The notes under the pieces were generated by a model. The model was not told the DNA's origin, did not search any database, and saw nothing but the letters and a program-made list of their open reading frames with translations. Shown here piece by piece: positions 52,925 to 63,697 of a stretch of DNA of 64,000 bases; the first letter of the stretch is position 1, and each line of letters starts with the position of its first letter. The stretch covers positions 191,593,027 to 191,657,026 of the forward strand of contig NW_024609857.1 in the NCBI RefSeq assembly GCF_016920785.2, written 5' to 3'. Source of the stretch: Ixodes scapularis. Its lineage: Eukaryota; Arthropoda; Arachnida; Ixodida; Ixodidae. A program made the translations under genes and the position numbers.

Positions 52925-55900
52925 CTTTGCTGAGCCCGTGAGTTACATCACATTCCGCTACAATTCGCTTAGAATTGAGAACACCAGGAAGCAGTTATGG
53001 GCAACAGTTAAGGATAAAAGAAAACCCGAAGATAAATTATATCTTAACTGTGATAAGTTGTTATTAATCAGGATGTGTATGTGTGGGACGACGAAAACTG
53101 TCGAAGGTGTAAGCTTACGGGCTCTGGGATTGATGACGACGTAAACGAGGCACAACATGATCCTAGCACTTTCCGGTCCGGAAGAGGTAGGGCCGGTGAC
53201 AAGCTACGTGAACAAACTCGCGAAAGACTGGCTCGTGCCAAAATTTTTTGGGTGACCATGACCCACTAAGTGCAAATTAACAAGCCTATTTCACCCGTGC
53301 TCGTAAAAACCAGGAAACGACACCTTCTAACTCGCAGACGCCGTTAGAAGCGTCATAGCTACGCGCAAGAAGCAGTGACGAACGTGTTACTTTTTCCATC
53401 TGTTTCACTTACATTTACTAACATAAGAAGTGTTATGAATAAACGAGATCAGCTTAACTGTGTTGTCAGCTCAACGAACTCAGAACTAATTTTTCTTATG
53501 GAAACATGGCTCAGTAAACATGTCTGCTACTCTGAAATTTTCCGAGGTGATAAAGCATATAATGTATATCGTTTTGACAGAGACGGTAGACATGGGGGTG
53601 GCACACTCATAGCCGTATCACAGATTATACCTCCCTTTCGCCTGGATGTTGCTTCCGATCTCGAAATGGTGTGGGCTAGTATCACTTTAAATTACACAAG
53701 ATTTTTACTGGGTGTCTGCTACCGCCCGCCAAACAGCGCAGTTTCATTTATTGATGATATGCCTGCCGTTATGAATCCTATTGTTTGTCAATATCCTAGT
53801 TCTCCTGCTGGTTGATTAGGACATTTTAATTTCCCTGATATCATGTCGTCTGACCCACCTTCTTTTCAACCTGTTTCAACTCAGAATCCATAATTTTTGG
53901 ATCTGTGTGCGTGTTTTAATTTGACACAGCTGGTAACGAAACCAACAAGCTATGCCAATGATACAGTGAACACACTTGATTTAATTCTGTTGTCACACCC
54001 TCAACTTCTATCTTCCCTTACGTATCTTCCAGGCTTAAGCGATCACTCCTTGTGAAATTTTGATCTCAAAGTTGCTCCCCCAATCAATATTAAAAAAGTG
54101 AAGCTTATTTCTTACTACAATAAATCCACTTTTGATCTTATTAACCAAAAATTGTGCAGCTTGCTGGACATCTATCTGCAACAATTTGATCAACGAAGCG
54201 TGCAGGAAAATTGGAGATTATTTGGTTTAAAAGTGAACGAACTGATTGATGCGCTTGTACCCATCAGGCGTATTTAATCTGATGCTAACGCACCTTGGTA
54301 TACTAACACCCTAAAACGTCTTTCCAATAAAAAACAGCCACTTTTTCGTTTAGCTAAATTACCTAACACGATTGATCGGTGGCAAGCATACTTTGTGGCT
54401 GAGGCCACATATTCCCAAGCTGTATCTGACGTCAAAGAAAATGTTTCTAAGAACACTTTATCCAGTCTTTTGTTAAATGAACCCAAAAGTTCTGGAAGAC
54501 TGTTAATATAAATGAAGGCGGCTTAATTTCTCTTAAGGTGTATCCACACGACGGACCGAATTGCTGTTTTGGTCAGCGGGCCGCGCATCACGTGATCTTA
54601 CGTCACCGCTTTTCGAGGTCCGCTGGCGGTCCGCGGCCCGCGCTTGTGAGATATGCCAAGCGCTTTTCTCGCCCGGACCTTTGCGGCGGACCGCGGCGTT
54701 TTTAGTATAATTAAAGTGCTAAGTCTGGCAACAAGCTGACTTTTGTTATTTGGATTGGAATCCAAATCCAAAGTCGTGTTCTTTTGGCGCCAACTGTTGA
54801 AGACGAAGAAGACGAACCTTTTGTTGTGCGACGATGGCGGCATGGTGCGACGATGCAACTGTTTACTTCATCGCGCTCGTGGAGCAATTCCCCGCTCTTT
54901 GGGACAATAGATGCATGCCATTTTCGGTTCACTTAAGTCCTCCTCGTCGTCAAAAGCCAACGCCAGGGCCACCGCGGCCAAAAGTCTCTTTCGTTCAACC
55001 TCCATCTTGGCTCCTTACAAATCGCCTCAAAGCAGCTCGTTGCATGCTTTTGGCGGAGCTGTGAGGTCGAGGGTTAGACCGGCCCGTTCGCTCTGTCGTC
55101 TGCTCTTTTGGTCCGCCGTGTGGATACTCATTGCAGCCGGGCGGCCCGCGGGCCGCGCATCACGTGATCAATCGGTCCGCGGCCCGGTCCGTCGTGTGGA
55201 TACACCTTTAGCGATAAGTCTGGTGAGCGAAATCTCTCCGGCAGAATATCCATCAGTGCCTAATAATGTTTTTTGAAATTATTTTTCTGTAGGTGATGGA
55301 AATGTATGTTACGACGTTCCATGTTGTGAGTTCAGCCCAATGTTTCGCATTTCTATGGAGCCTACTGGAATTGTAAAGTTAATTGATTCTTTGAAGGTAT
55401 CCCGGTCACGTGGAAGTGATAATATTACCTCAATATTTCTAAGACAAACTAAAATGTACTCATCCTTTTTTTTTTTTTTGCCAAACGTTTCCAGCAATCT
55501 CTTGAGTCTGGAACGCTACCAATAGAATGAAAAATTGCGAGGGTTTTTCCACTGAGTAAATCCGGTAGCAAGCATTCCCCATTAAATTATCGACCCATTT
55601 CACTCACAAGTATTCCCTGTAAAATCATAAGGAAATACTATACTCTCATATTTTTAATTACCTAGAATCAAATTAAGTTTTTGCCCCTGCTCAACATGGT
55701 TTCCGTCGCTGATTTTCTTGTGAAACGATGCTGCTTCATTTCACCCATTCTTTGCACGCTATACTGGACAAAACCATCAGGCTGACCGTATTTTTCTTGA
55801 TTTTTCTAAAGCATTCGACAAGGTTAATCATAAGTTACTAATGCTTACACTTTCTTCATTAAACCTATGTCCTAATGTTTTAACCTGGCTGGAATGCTTT

Positions 55901-57105
55901 CTTACCAACCGCTCACAATATGCAACTCTAAATGACAATAATTCATCCCTGACTGATGTGGTATCGGGGGTACCCCAAGGTTATTTTCTAGGCCCGCTTC
56001 ATATTCAAATATTCATTAATGATTTACCAAGTTGTGTTTCTTTCTCCATGCATTTATACGCGAATGACTGTGCAATTTATCGGGAAGTTCAAGATGGTGA
56101 TGATGAACGCCTTTTTCAGTCTGATTTAACTAATATTACTCTTTGGGGCAAAAAATGGCGTATGGAACTAAACCCTAACAAATGCAAACTGATGCGGGTC
56201 TCCCGGCAAGGCGCGCGCCCTTCAGTATAAGTATACACTAACTGACATTCAACTTGAATCTGTAAACTCATACCGTCATATGGGTGTAACTATATCATCT
56301 ACTTTAATCTGGAAACCCCAAATCAATATAATAATCGCCAACACTAACCGCATGTCAGGATACCTACGACGGAACTTCAGAACGGACCAAGTTAACTTAA
56401 AACTTCTTTATAACAACACTCTTTTCGGCCAAAAATTAGAATACGCAGCCTCTATTCGGGATCCTAACCACGCCTTTCTACATAAAGCTCTCGAACTAGT
56501 TCAAAATAACGCCGTTTGTTTCATTTTGTCTAATTATAATCGAACAGCCAGCATATCATCAATGAACTCCAGTTTGTTGTTACCCTTTTTGTCATAGATT
56601 AAAAAGTTTTTTCGACTTTGCCTGTTTCATAAAGTGTATCATCATCAGTCACTGTGAGACCATTTCTTCACATTGCCTAACTATTACTCTTCCCGTCTGG
56701 ACCATCAGAATGAAGTTGGATTAACACGTTGCCAAACGAACACTTTTTTTATATTTATTTATCCCGCATACATCAAACGACTGGAACCACCTTCCAGCAG
56801 ATATCGCCACCTATACCCGATTATTTTCTTTTTCGCCAATCTGTGTTTACATTTCTGTTTGATGAGCCGACATGAGTCATTTTATTTGGTTTATTTTATT
56901 CGTAACAGATGTTGCGGGCTTGAGAAATTTTATTCTGTTTATTTTGTTCGTGACGGACGTTGCTTGCAGCTTTTGTATTTTTGATATTTGAATCTCTTGC
57001 CGCATCTTTTTTGTTTTGTCATTTTGTTTTATTTTGTTTTCTTTACCCCTCCCCTTTACGATGCTTCAGCGCTTGAGGGCATGTACAATAAATAAATAAA
57101 TAGAG
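52925..57105 (+). pseudogene. CR1/jockey-type LINE, 5'-truncated and inactive
   Basis: The order of parts is: a remnant of ORF1 C-terminus (KRKPEDKLYLNCDKLLL then, shifted, VYVWDDENCRRC, ending FWVTMTH at 53268); an APE-type endonuclease (53375-53815, TNIRSVMNKRDQL, METWLS, GVCYRPPNS); a linker; then, after a nested MITE, the reverse transcriptase with NYRPISLT (about 55580), FSKAFDKVNHKLL (about 55800), VSGVPQGYFLGPL (about 55960) and YANDC (about 56060); a C-terminal region to 56597; and a 3' UTR ending ACAATAAATAAATAAATA at about 57100. Multiple stops and frameshifts, plus N in place of the first D of the F/YxDD motif, show it is dead. It lies just downstream of the host exon at 52557-52847. 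Confidence 0.85.
54536..55207. mobile_element. PIF/Harbinger-like non-autonomous element nested in LINE
   Basis: Ends AGGTGTATCCACACGACGG (left) and CCGTCGTGTGGATACACCT (right) are perfect inverted repeats. TTA is duplicated at 54533-54535 and 55208-55210, and the subterminal GGGCCGCGCATCACGTGATC is repeated near both ends. The LINE reading frame continues on the right side, showing insertion into the LINE. 672 bp. Internal frames (such as MAAWCDDATVYFIALVEQFPAL) show no DDE transposase; one has a MADF/Myb-like feel (W..(A)LVEQFPALWD), which is the second gene type of Harbinger elements. If real, it is only an N-terminal remnant. Confidence 0.75.
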
Positions 57106-58264
57106 ATATAGTGACAATTGAGCTTCCTCACACAATTTGGGTGGGTGGAAGTTCGTTACATTTGGCGTGTTCTACTTTTGCTTTATTTCGAGTTACTCGT
57201 TTTTTGTGACACCGTTATTTATAAAACTCTAGCCTAAACACATTCTAAAAAAAAGAAAAAGAAAAAAATCAGCTCGCAAGATTGACGAAAATTGTAAGCC
57301 CACAATGAACTTTTACGACAAGCCTTTGCTTGCAGCCTGCTAACAAGTTAAACAACAGCGATTGTGTTGAAACGATAAGAAAAGTATAAGATGGCTAAGC
57401 AACGCACAGAATGCGCATTGTAGAATAATTCTCCTGATTTTAAATAAGTGAGCACAATAATACCATTGTGAGAGATCTGTAGATAAAAGCATGATTGATA
57501 AGTGAATTAGTCGATACGCTTATCTTGGCGAGGAATGCGTTCAGTACGATGATGTTCCATAGCCTGCGACTGGTTCAGACCGACCCCTTCGAAGATTTGA
57601 ATGAACCATAATATCGATTGCCGCGGCAACTGATACCCATCAGCCAATCACATTGCGAGGTTTGTTTGTCTGTATATAATTGGTATTTGTTCGCGTCCGG
57701 CTAGCAGGCAGGGAAGGCAGTGGCGCCACTTTCCCAGGATCGAGTGACTTTATAGTGTGGAGCAGCATAATTATACTAGCAGACAACGTTATGGGTCATT
57801 TCGGATGAAGTGAGAGGTGCCCACGAACGACTTTGATTGGCGCCCAAGGTGCTCGAGCGCAGGTGCGCCCATGTATATCTTTTTATTGCACAGCCACAGA
57901 AAGTTGTCCCCGATGAGAGGACTGATGCCTTGTCTAAACATCGGGCGCGTGATACGGGCACTCAAGAGGTCCCATGGCTGAGGTCCGAGTTTATAAACAC
58001 GCTTATCGTCTATTGCCGTCTGCACGAGCAGCGGAAATGGTAACAAGCGCATGGAGGAGTTTCGCGCTGTCGGACCTGAGCTAAGCGCGTCCCTTATCTC
58101 TGCTAGATAAACAGTGCTACACGCGGCGGTGTAACAATTATGCTAGGGTGGGGAGCGGCGGCCTTGACCTTGTATACGCATTTAGCTCCCGTGGCCTGGG
58201 TGCATTCGTGGTTCTAAAGATATCGGTGAGAGCGACTAGCAATCTGGAAGTTATTCAATGTTTT
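57106..58264. other. Unassigned AT-rich DNA
   Basis: No domain-bearing frame or repeat end recognised. Confidence 0.45.
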
Positions 58265-58475
58265 AAGGTTGTTTTCCATTCATGAACGAAATATACTTCG
58301 TTTTATCTTCAAAGGCGTCAAAAGCGCGCGATCATGGCGTTCGTCATATTTTTGCGTGTGTTCCATCATCGCTCAACCAATCATAAAAATAATGCCAAGT
58401 GAATTGCGCTTTTTACGTTGCTTGATTGGTCACATCACCTCGTAGCGTCGGCTGCGTCTAAACTAGAAGGGGCCA
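58265..58475. repeat. Palindromic repeat, second copy of CGTAGCGTCGGCTGCG family
   Basis: Shares GGCGTCAAAAGCG, TTGATTGGTCACATCACC and CGTAGCGTCGGCTGCGTCTA with 22090-22335. Flanks (GAAATGATTTTTC) differ, so the core is a dispersed repeat. Confidence 0.5.
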
Positions 58476-58696
58476 TGAAATGATTTTTCAACTTCTTCCT
58501 TCTTAGCTTCCCCCAAAACTTATCAACCGCGCAGCGTTGTTCAGGAGGAATGAGAGAAGGAACTCCTCTCTTCTTTGGAGCTTCCTCTGTGTACCAGCAC
58601 TCGCGATTCTCACCGAAGAGCTGTGGTCCTCAACCAGTGATGGTTCGGGGACCTCTTCTGGATCGGCTGAAATGATGGGACACCCCATTCGCCCAG

Positions 58697-58730
58697 GGGG
58701 GGGGGGGGGGGGGGGGGGGAGGGCGGGGGC
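58697..58730 (+). repeat. Poly-G tract
   Basis: About 23 G followed by a GGGCGGGGGC stretch. One of about nine long G or C homopolymers in this window. Confidence 0.85.
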
Positions 58731-58975
58731 AGGGGTTGGTATTGAGCAATTGGAATGAAGAAAGGATAAGTAAAGGAAACTACCTGCTTCGAAACCAACT
58801 TTGCAGCTCTGAGATAGAGAATAATTGGCCATACTTACCCAGTGCATATGATTTCGTCAATTGAGGTTTGTGGGGCAGCCAGCGCCAATATAAAAAAAAA
58901 TAAAAGTCCGAGGTCACCTAAGCACTTTTTATGAGTTCCGAATGCGAAAGCATGGATGTCGTTCTTCCGCTCCCT

Positions 58976-59190
58976 TAGTTCGTCTGCAGTGTGCTGGCGT
59001 GAACAGCCACGTTTCGCTATTGCCGAGGTTGCGGCCGCCGACGATCAAGATGCCTCAGGCGGCGCCATGTTCCTCAGTGCTGAGAGGAGCAGAAGCGGCA
59101 GCAGCCCCCTGCCGCTTGCATATTGTTAACGCGCAGGCGATACAGCCCCTAGCAACGGCGCTCACACCGGATTGGCTGGCTCGTGGAGAT
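58976..59190 (+). repeat. Dispersed repeat, copy facing 59655-59765
   Basis: Contains GCTGGCGTGAACAGCCACG (also near 39500) and, at 59085-59190, GCATATTGTTAACGCGCAGG then CGATA and GGCGCTCACACCGGATTGGC. The latter block recurs inverted at 59655-59765. The frame over it has no known domain. Confidence 0.5.
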
Positions 59191-59236
59191 AGACGCTGCC
59201 GCCGTCAACATAGGCAGCGGTTACAACGAGTTTCCG

Positions 59237-59312
59237 AAGCGGTAGCGTGGCTTAATGGTAAGATGTCTGCCTGTTACGCAACGGACCCAAATTCAAACCA
59301 CAGGCATACTTT
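59237..59312 (+). other. tRNA-like sequence (Asn-type anticodon?), probably a SINE head or pseudo-tRNA
   Basis: TAGCGTGGCTTAATGGTAAG fits an A-box region, TGCCTGTTACGCA could form a short anticodon hairpin with GTT in the loop, and AATTCAAACC is near a B-box. The acceptor stem does not pair well and only three anticodon-stem pairs hold, so a functional tRNA is unlikely. Confidence 0.3.
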
Positions 59313-59654
59313 TTTTTCTTGAACATTTTCTTTTGTTAAGACACTTAATAATATTTACCCCTTTTTCTTTTTTCGCAGAAGTAACGTCGAAAAAAAAAAA
59401 AAACGAACGTTGTTGAAATTTTTTTGTTTAACCAAATAGTATGGGACTGTTTTCCGGAGGTGCATGGGGGACAGTGGATCATGAGTTGACGGCTGGATAC
59501 CGCGAAGCGGCGTGTACGGGGGAAGCCAAGTGGATTAATAGTTCTGTAATTAGCAGCCGCATACTATCGCCGCGAAGCGGCGTGAACACAGGCAGGGGGA
59601 TTAACGCGCTCTCAAGTGATACACACGCCGTCCCAATCTGAAATTTAATTCCCC

Positions 59655-59765
59655 TAGCCTTGCCGAGTAGCCAACCCGGCGTGAGCGTCGTTGTTAAGGT
59701 GTCTATCGCCTGCGCCGTAAAAATATGCCACCCGCTTCCAGCAACGCCTGAAGCGGGTTTGACGT
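59655..59765 (-). repeat. Inverted partner of 59085-59190
   Basis: On the minus strand GCTTCAGGCGTTGCTGGAAG, GGCATATTTTTACGGCGCAG and GCGCTCACGCCGGGTTGGCT parallel the plus-strand copy. It may be the other arm of a roughly 600-bp foldback element. Confidence 0.45.
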
Positions 59766-62246
59766 GCAGCGATTTTGGCCCTTGAGCGGCGCGATTTCTG
59801 CCGTCGCGGCGCTCCGGCCAGCCGCAGCGGCTGCGCGGCACGGTTCCACCAGATTGGAAATTTTTCGCCGCGGCGGAGCGGCAGCTTTAGCGCTGGCCAC
59901 TCGCGGCGCGGCGGGAAATCACGTGATAGAAGAAGAAACATTGCGGGCAAGCTGGCGCATAGGACGGCGGCGATTTCACGATCTGGAAGCAGACGACAAG
60001 CATAGAAAGTACGCAAGCGACTGGTTTGCGGTTTCTTTTTTCCGGCGGGTCGCGCTTCTTTGTTTCAGCAGTCGCGTCGAAACTGTTCAGGAGATTATGG
60101 AAGAGGCGGATTGTTGTCCTCTTCCTCGGAATTTGTTTCCTCAATGAATTACGCGGTTCTTTTTTGCTTTCCTCGTCTGAGTACCAACTGTAGCGAGCGC
60201 AAGAGACGCTAATCGCAAGTGGCTTGTGCGAGCGCTAGTGAGGCAAACAAAAGAAGAACTGAGCGACATTGACGTGTGTTTTTCAACACAGATCATCACA
60301 CCATGTAAGACAAAAGGTATCGCGCCCAGTTCAATGAACTGCTTATCAGTGAGCACATACCCCCATTTCGGAAATGCCAACTACTCTAACGCCGTCCATG
60401 CATGAGGCTCGGGTCGGCCATACATCAATTGGAGGCTTTTTACATCCGAGGAAGGCGCTGCCCGTGGAGTTGCCGAAAATGATCCGAGGTTTGATTCTCC
60501 GTGACAACAAAGTTTGAAAAAAAGAAAAAAAAAAAACAACAACAACATAAACAAATAAGATCAACCTTTATTTAGACTTCTAGACGCTTTTTTTAAGGTG
60601 AAATTACAGGGGAAATTGAAAACTAAGGAATTGAAATTGTTTTAGAAGCCGATGTAACCCACTGTGCGCATCTGCTTGTTAATAGCAACACTGGTCACCG
60701 CAACGGCAGAAAACGCTCGTGTGAAATGAAACCTCGCAATCCGTGACGCAACGCCGCAAGCGGCAGCGATTTCGGCCGCGGAATCGCTGCATGTGAAACC
60801 CGCTTCACACGAGAGCGGCGGCCGAGCGCTCCCTTTCCTCGCGTGCGAGCCGGTGCGCCAGGAACACAGCTTCCCTGCGGAGTGGCGTTCCCTGGAGCTA
60901 TGCGCGTCCTACTAGCCAATGGGCATCTATAGGGAGGGACTTCGCTTGAATTTTCACGGTTTTATTGCCGTTACAGCGGTTACAGACGCCGCCTGTTCCT
61001 AAAAATGTCTTTCGTGTTCTTTCGCGGTTACGGACGCTGCGGGCGCCTGGGAATTTCTTGCCGCCGGCCACTCGCGTTGTTCGCTGTTACAGAAGCCGCA
61101 GGGTCCTGGGAATTTCTCGCCATATATTCGGCCACAAAACTTAGGAAACAACATCTTTTGGCTTTAATGAATTTGAGAAAATTGAGTTGAGGTCAACACT
61201 TTTTCTTTCCATGACCCCTTTTAGGCCCCCAAGGCAAACATGGCGGCACCCTGCATCGCTCACTTCAGAGTTAATCCGTAATGGTCGCTCCACTATTAGG
61301 CATTTTCATCGGCAACGAATGGTGAAGCCGGCTTTCGCCGTGCCCCGCTTAAATCATAAAGTAATGAGTGATATATCCCCTGTCTTTAAGATCGAGACGC
61401 GGTCATTGTTGACAAGGCAGCATCTCGCAAATCCTAGTGGCTTTCCTTGATTTGATCTCGTACACGAACGAAGAGAGAGAAAAGGAACAGAAAAGGAACG
61501 CTTGATCTGTACTGCCGGGTAGATGGCTTTCGATAGCCAAGAAATAGGTCTTCAAAGCCTGACCAGATCGAATACATATACAAAAGCTGCTCGCATAGGA
61601 CGCTGGGGCGGCTTCGCCTTAACGTAGGCATAGTTGAGCGGAAGCACGAAAAGTCGAACAAGGAGCGAGATACAAGAGAAAAGGAGAAAAGACCTTTGAG
61701 AAAAAAAAAAAAACAAAAAAAAAAACGAAACCGAATTGATTTGGTCTTAACTTCAAACATTTAATGATTGTTAAAGAAAACGTGTAGATTAGGTTTTTCC
61801 TTACCCATTATCTGTGACGCAAGCGAGAAAAGGAGTTTGTGAAGCGCAAATATATTACGTGTTTTATATTTTCACTCGATTGATTTCGCCTATGACCCGC
61901 ATGGGCGCAGCAAGCGAGAAATGCAAGCATGCCTGCCACGCTGCCTATTGAAAACCCTATTTTAGTCGTTTCCACTGTTTACGAAAATCACAGTTCACAC
62001 GCGCTATATCACGACCCAGCCAGCGCACGTTCGCAATTGCGGCCAGCCAGAAAGTGCGCGTGCAGGACACACAAGCGCAGCAATGAACGCGCCCTCATAC
62101 GCTTTTATGGAAGGCCGGCAGCGCGAGTATCGCTCCGCTCGTGTCCCCCTAGGGCTAAGAGGCTCCCCTGCAGGGCCTGGCAGACCGCTACGCTACGCAG
62201 CCATTGAAAGTGAAAAGGTAGAGCCCCAGACGAGAGTCATGTAGCC
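59766..62246. other. Unassigned, GC-rich in part
   Basis: Frames up to 127 codons lacking recognised domains, poly-A runs near 60510 and 61700. A GC-rich stretch at 60700-60960 contains repeated GAATCGCTG/CAGCGATT words. No gene supported. Confidence 0.4.
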
Positions 62247-62291
62247 ACCGCCCCGCTGCGGCGAGACGCCGAAACACACTTGTCCCGAGCG

Positions 62292-62518
62292 ATGGAGTAT
62301 CCGCTCGTGCTTCTCGCGTTCCTCGGGCACGTGGCCGTGCCTCGGGCTACTGCTTCTCTTCTCGCCGGGTTTGAAAACAATGTTTTGGGTCCTCGCCGCT
62401 GCAAAAGCTGTGCGCTGAATACCAGACTTCCCGAAAAATGCTCTGTGCTAACAGATCCTCGCGCTCCAAATCTGCGACCGGGCACTTATATGGCTCCGTC
62501 ATCAAACCGACAGGCTTT
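62292..62518 (+). CDS. Candidate first exon of a secreted or membrane protein
   Basis: ATG in good context (GAGCGATGGAG) opens MEYPLVLLAFLGHVAVPRAT with a short n-region, hydrophobic core and plausible cleavage after ATA. The mature part continues SLLAGFENNVLGPRRCKSCA and LNTRLPEKCS, then a Pro-rich stretch to NRQA. It ends at GCTTT/GTGAGT, a consensus donor, in phase 2. An acceptor at 62567-62568 (ATATTGTAG/) continues in frame for over 75 codons (next entry). The cysteine-containing segment fits no family I recognise. Confidence 0.45.
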
Positions 62519-62568
62519 GTGAGTATAGAGGAAGCTATGCCTTATTCTACAGCTCCATAATATTGTAG

Positions 62569-62809
62569 CGCGACTGAGTGGCGTGAATTTGGCACCATTT
62601 ACGGCTGCTGGATGGTCGATGAATCCGGACCTCTGTACTGGGCTGATTTAAATGATGAGAACCTACACCGTACGCTCTTGCATGTCGCGTGTTGTAGACT
62701 GTCCATTCTTCGCTCAGGAGATGCTACTTTCAGGGGGTCGTTCATGATGCGAACACTTAATGCGTTCATGCGGACGCGCTGTGCAGAAAAGCACAGCTTG
62801 ATTGCATAG
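62569..62809 (+). CDS. Possible second exon, olfactomedin-like start (tentative)
   Basis: After a 50-nt intron the frame continues FATEWREFGTIYGCWMVDES, then GPLYWADLNDENLHRTLL. The motif G-x-YG-x-WM-x-D resembles the beginning of olfactomedin domains (YGxWMxD). The frame stays open to 62809, but the later part is unlike a domain and probably runs past a donor I could not fix. The tiny intron is short for a tick, so the join is uncertain; read-through of one short gene fragment or chance remain possible. Confidence 0.25.
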
Positions 62810-63048
62810 TTTATGCGCAGAAGCACTAATGATAAGAAAAACTGGAAGCTCACGGAAACAGCTAGAAGAAGGCGCCCAGTTGCTATACCAGACTGGCAAA
62901 GGGATTGGTTATACAGAATGCGATGTGTTACAGTGGAGAGGCTGTACACATGTGGAGATTGGATGGCCCGAAGCGGCCCTGTGTCGTGCGAGGTAATTGT
63001 GAGCGCTCCGTGGATGTCTTACCTGTGGGTTCTGCGGTAGCGGTGTAA

Positions 63049-63241
63049 TACCCGTGCCACACAGGCAACTCGAACGCCATTTACAACTATGACATTTGAA
63101 CGATCGGCCAATCAGCGCGGGACACTCCGAGCGTGTTGCGTTCCATGCGCGACAGATCGCGAGCCGATTCGTTGATCATACGAATGTCATTAATTTTAAA
63201 TGGCATTCGAGTTGCCCTTGTGGCACGGGTATAAATTACAC
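63049..63241. mobile_element. TACCC-ended MITE (PIF/Harbinger-like)
   Basis: Left end TACCCGTGCCACACAGGCAA and inverted right end TTGCCCTTGTGGCACGGGTA, with TAA flanking both (63046-63048 and 63242-63244). Arms pair for about 36 bp (CAACTCGAACGCCATTT). Same end and target type as 2596-2862. Confidence 0.75.
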
Positions 63242-63461
63242 TTTCCCAGAGCCTGTTGGAGTGTGAGACGTGGTAGACGGAGCGTGCAGAAAATGGAACC
63301 AATCGGACAGCCAGTTTTATTACGTCGCCGCTGCCGCCATGCATCGTGGGATCTGTAGTATTTCTGCACGCGCGACAACCCGGCTTAGGGTCTGCGCGAG
63401 GAGAGCACGAGGCGGCACGAGCTGCCTCGTGCACTGGCGCCTGCCTCCTATCATAACTTTT

Positions 63462-63697
63462 CTATTGGCGGCGAGATGTTTTGGTGGCGCCCTCCCAGAG
63501 TTTCCTCTCCTGACTTGGTGAAACTTGAAATAATTGCGCTCTGAAACCAGCATTGCCAACATCGTCAAAATTGAAGTTCTTACATTCATCCTATTTACGT
63601 CGAGAAATTTTTTTCTGACGTCATAGTCAGCATTTGGCCAATCGTAGCAGGCTGACCACAGCGACGCTTTCGATCGCGCACGTCGCCAATACTCACA
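63462..63697 (+). mobile_element. Single arm of the GAGATGTTTTGGTGGCGCC foldback family
   Basis: Starts ATTGGCGGCGAGATGTTTT and runs through TTGAAATAATTGCGCTCTGA, TTTTCTGACGTCATAGTCAG and GACGCTTTCGATCGCGCACG, parallel to 25481-25762. It has a deletion of the TGTGACGTCATTACC part. No inverted partner within the window. Confidence 0.65.

Noticed and set aside
59237..59312. Functional tRNA-Asn gene
   Set aside because: A- and B-box-like words exist, but the acceptor stem fails and the anticodon stem has mismatches; kept only as a tRNA-like relic.
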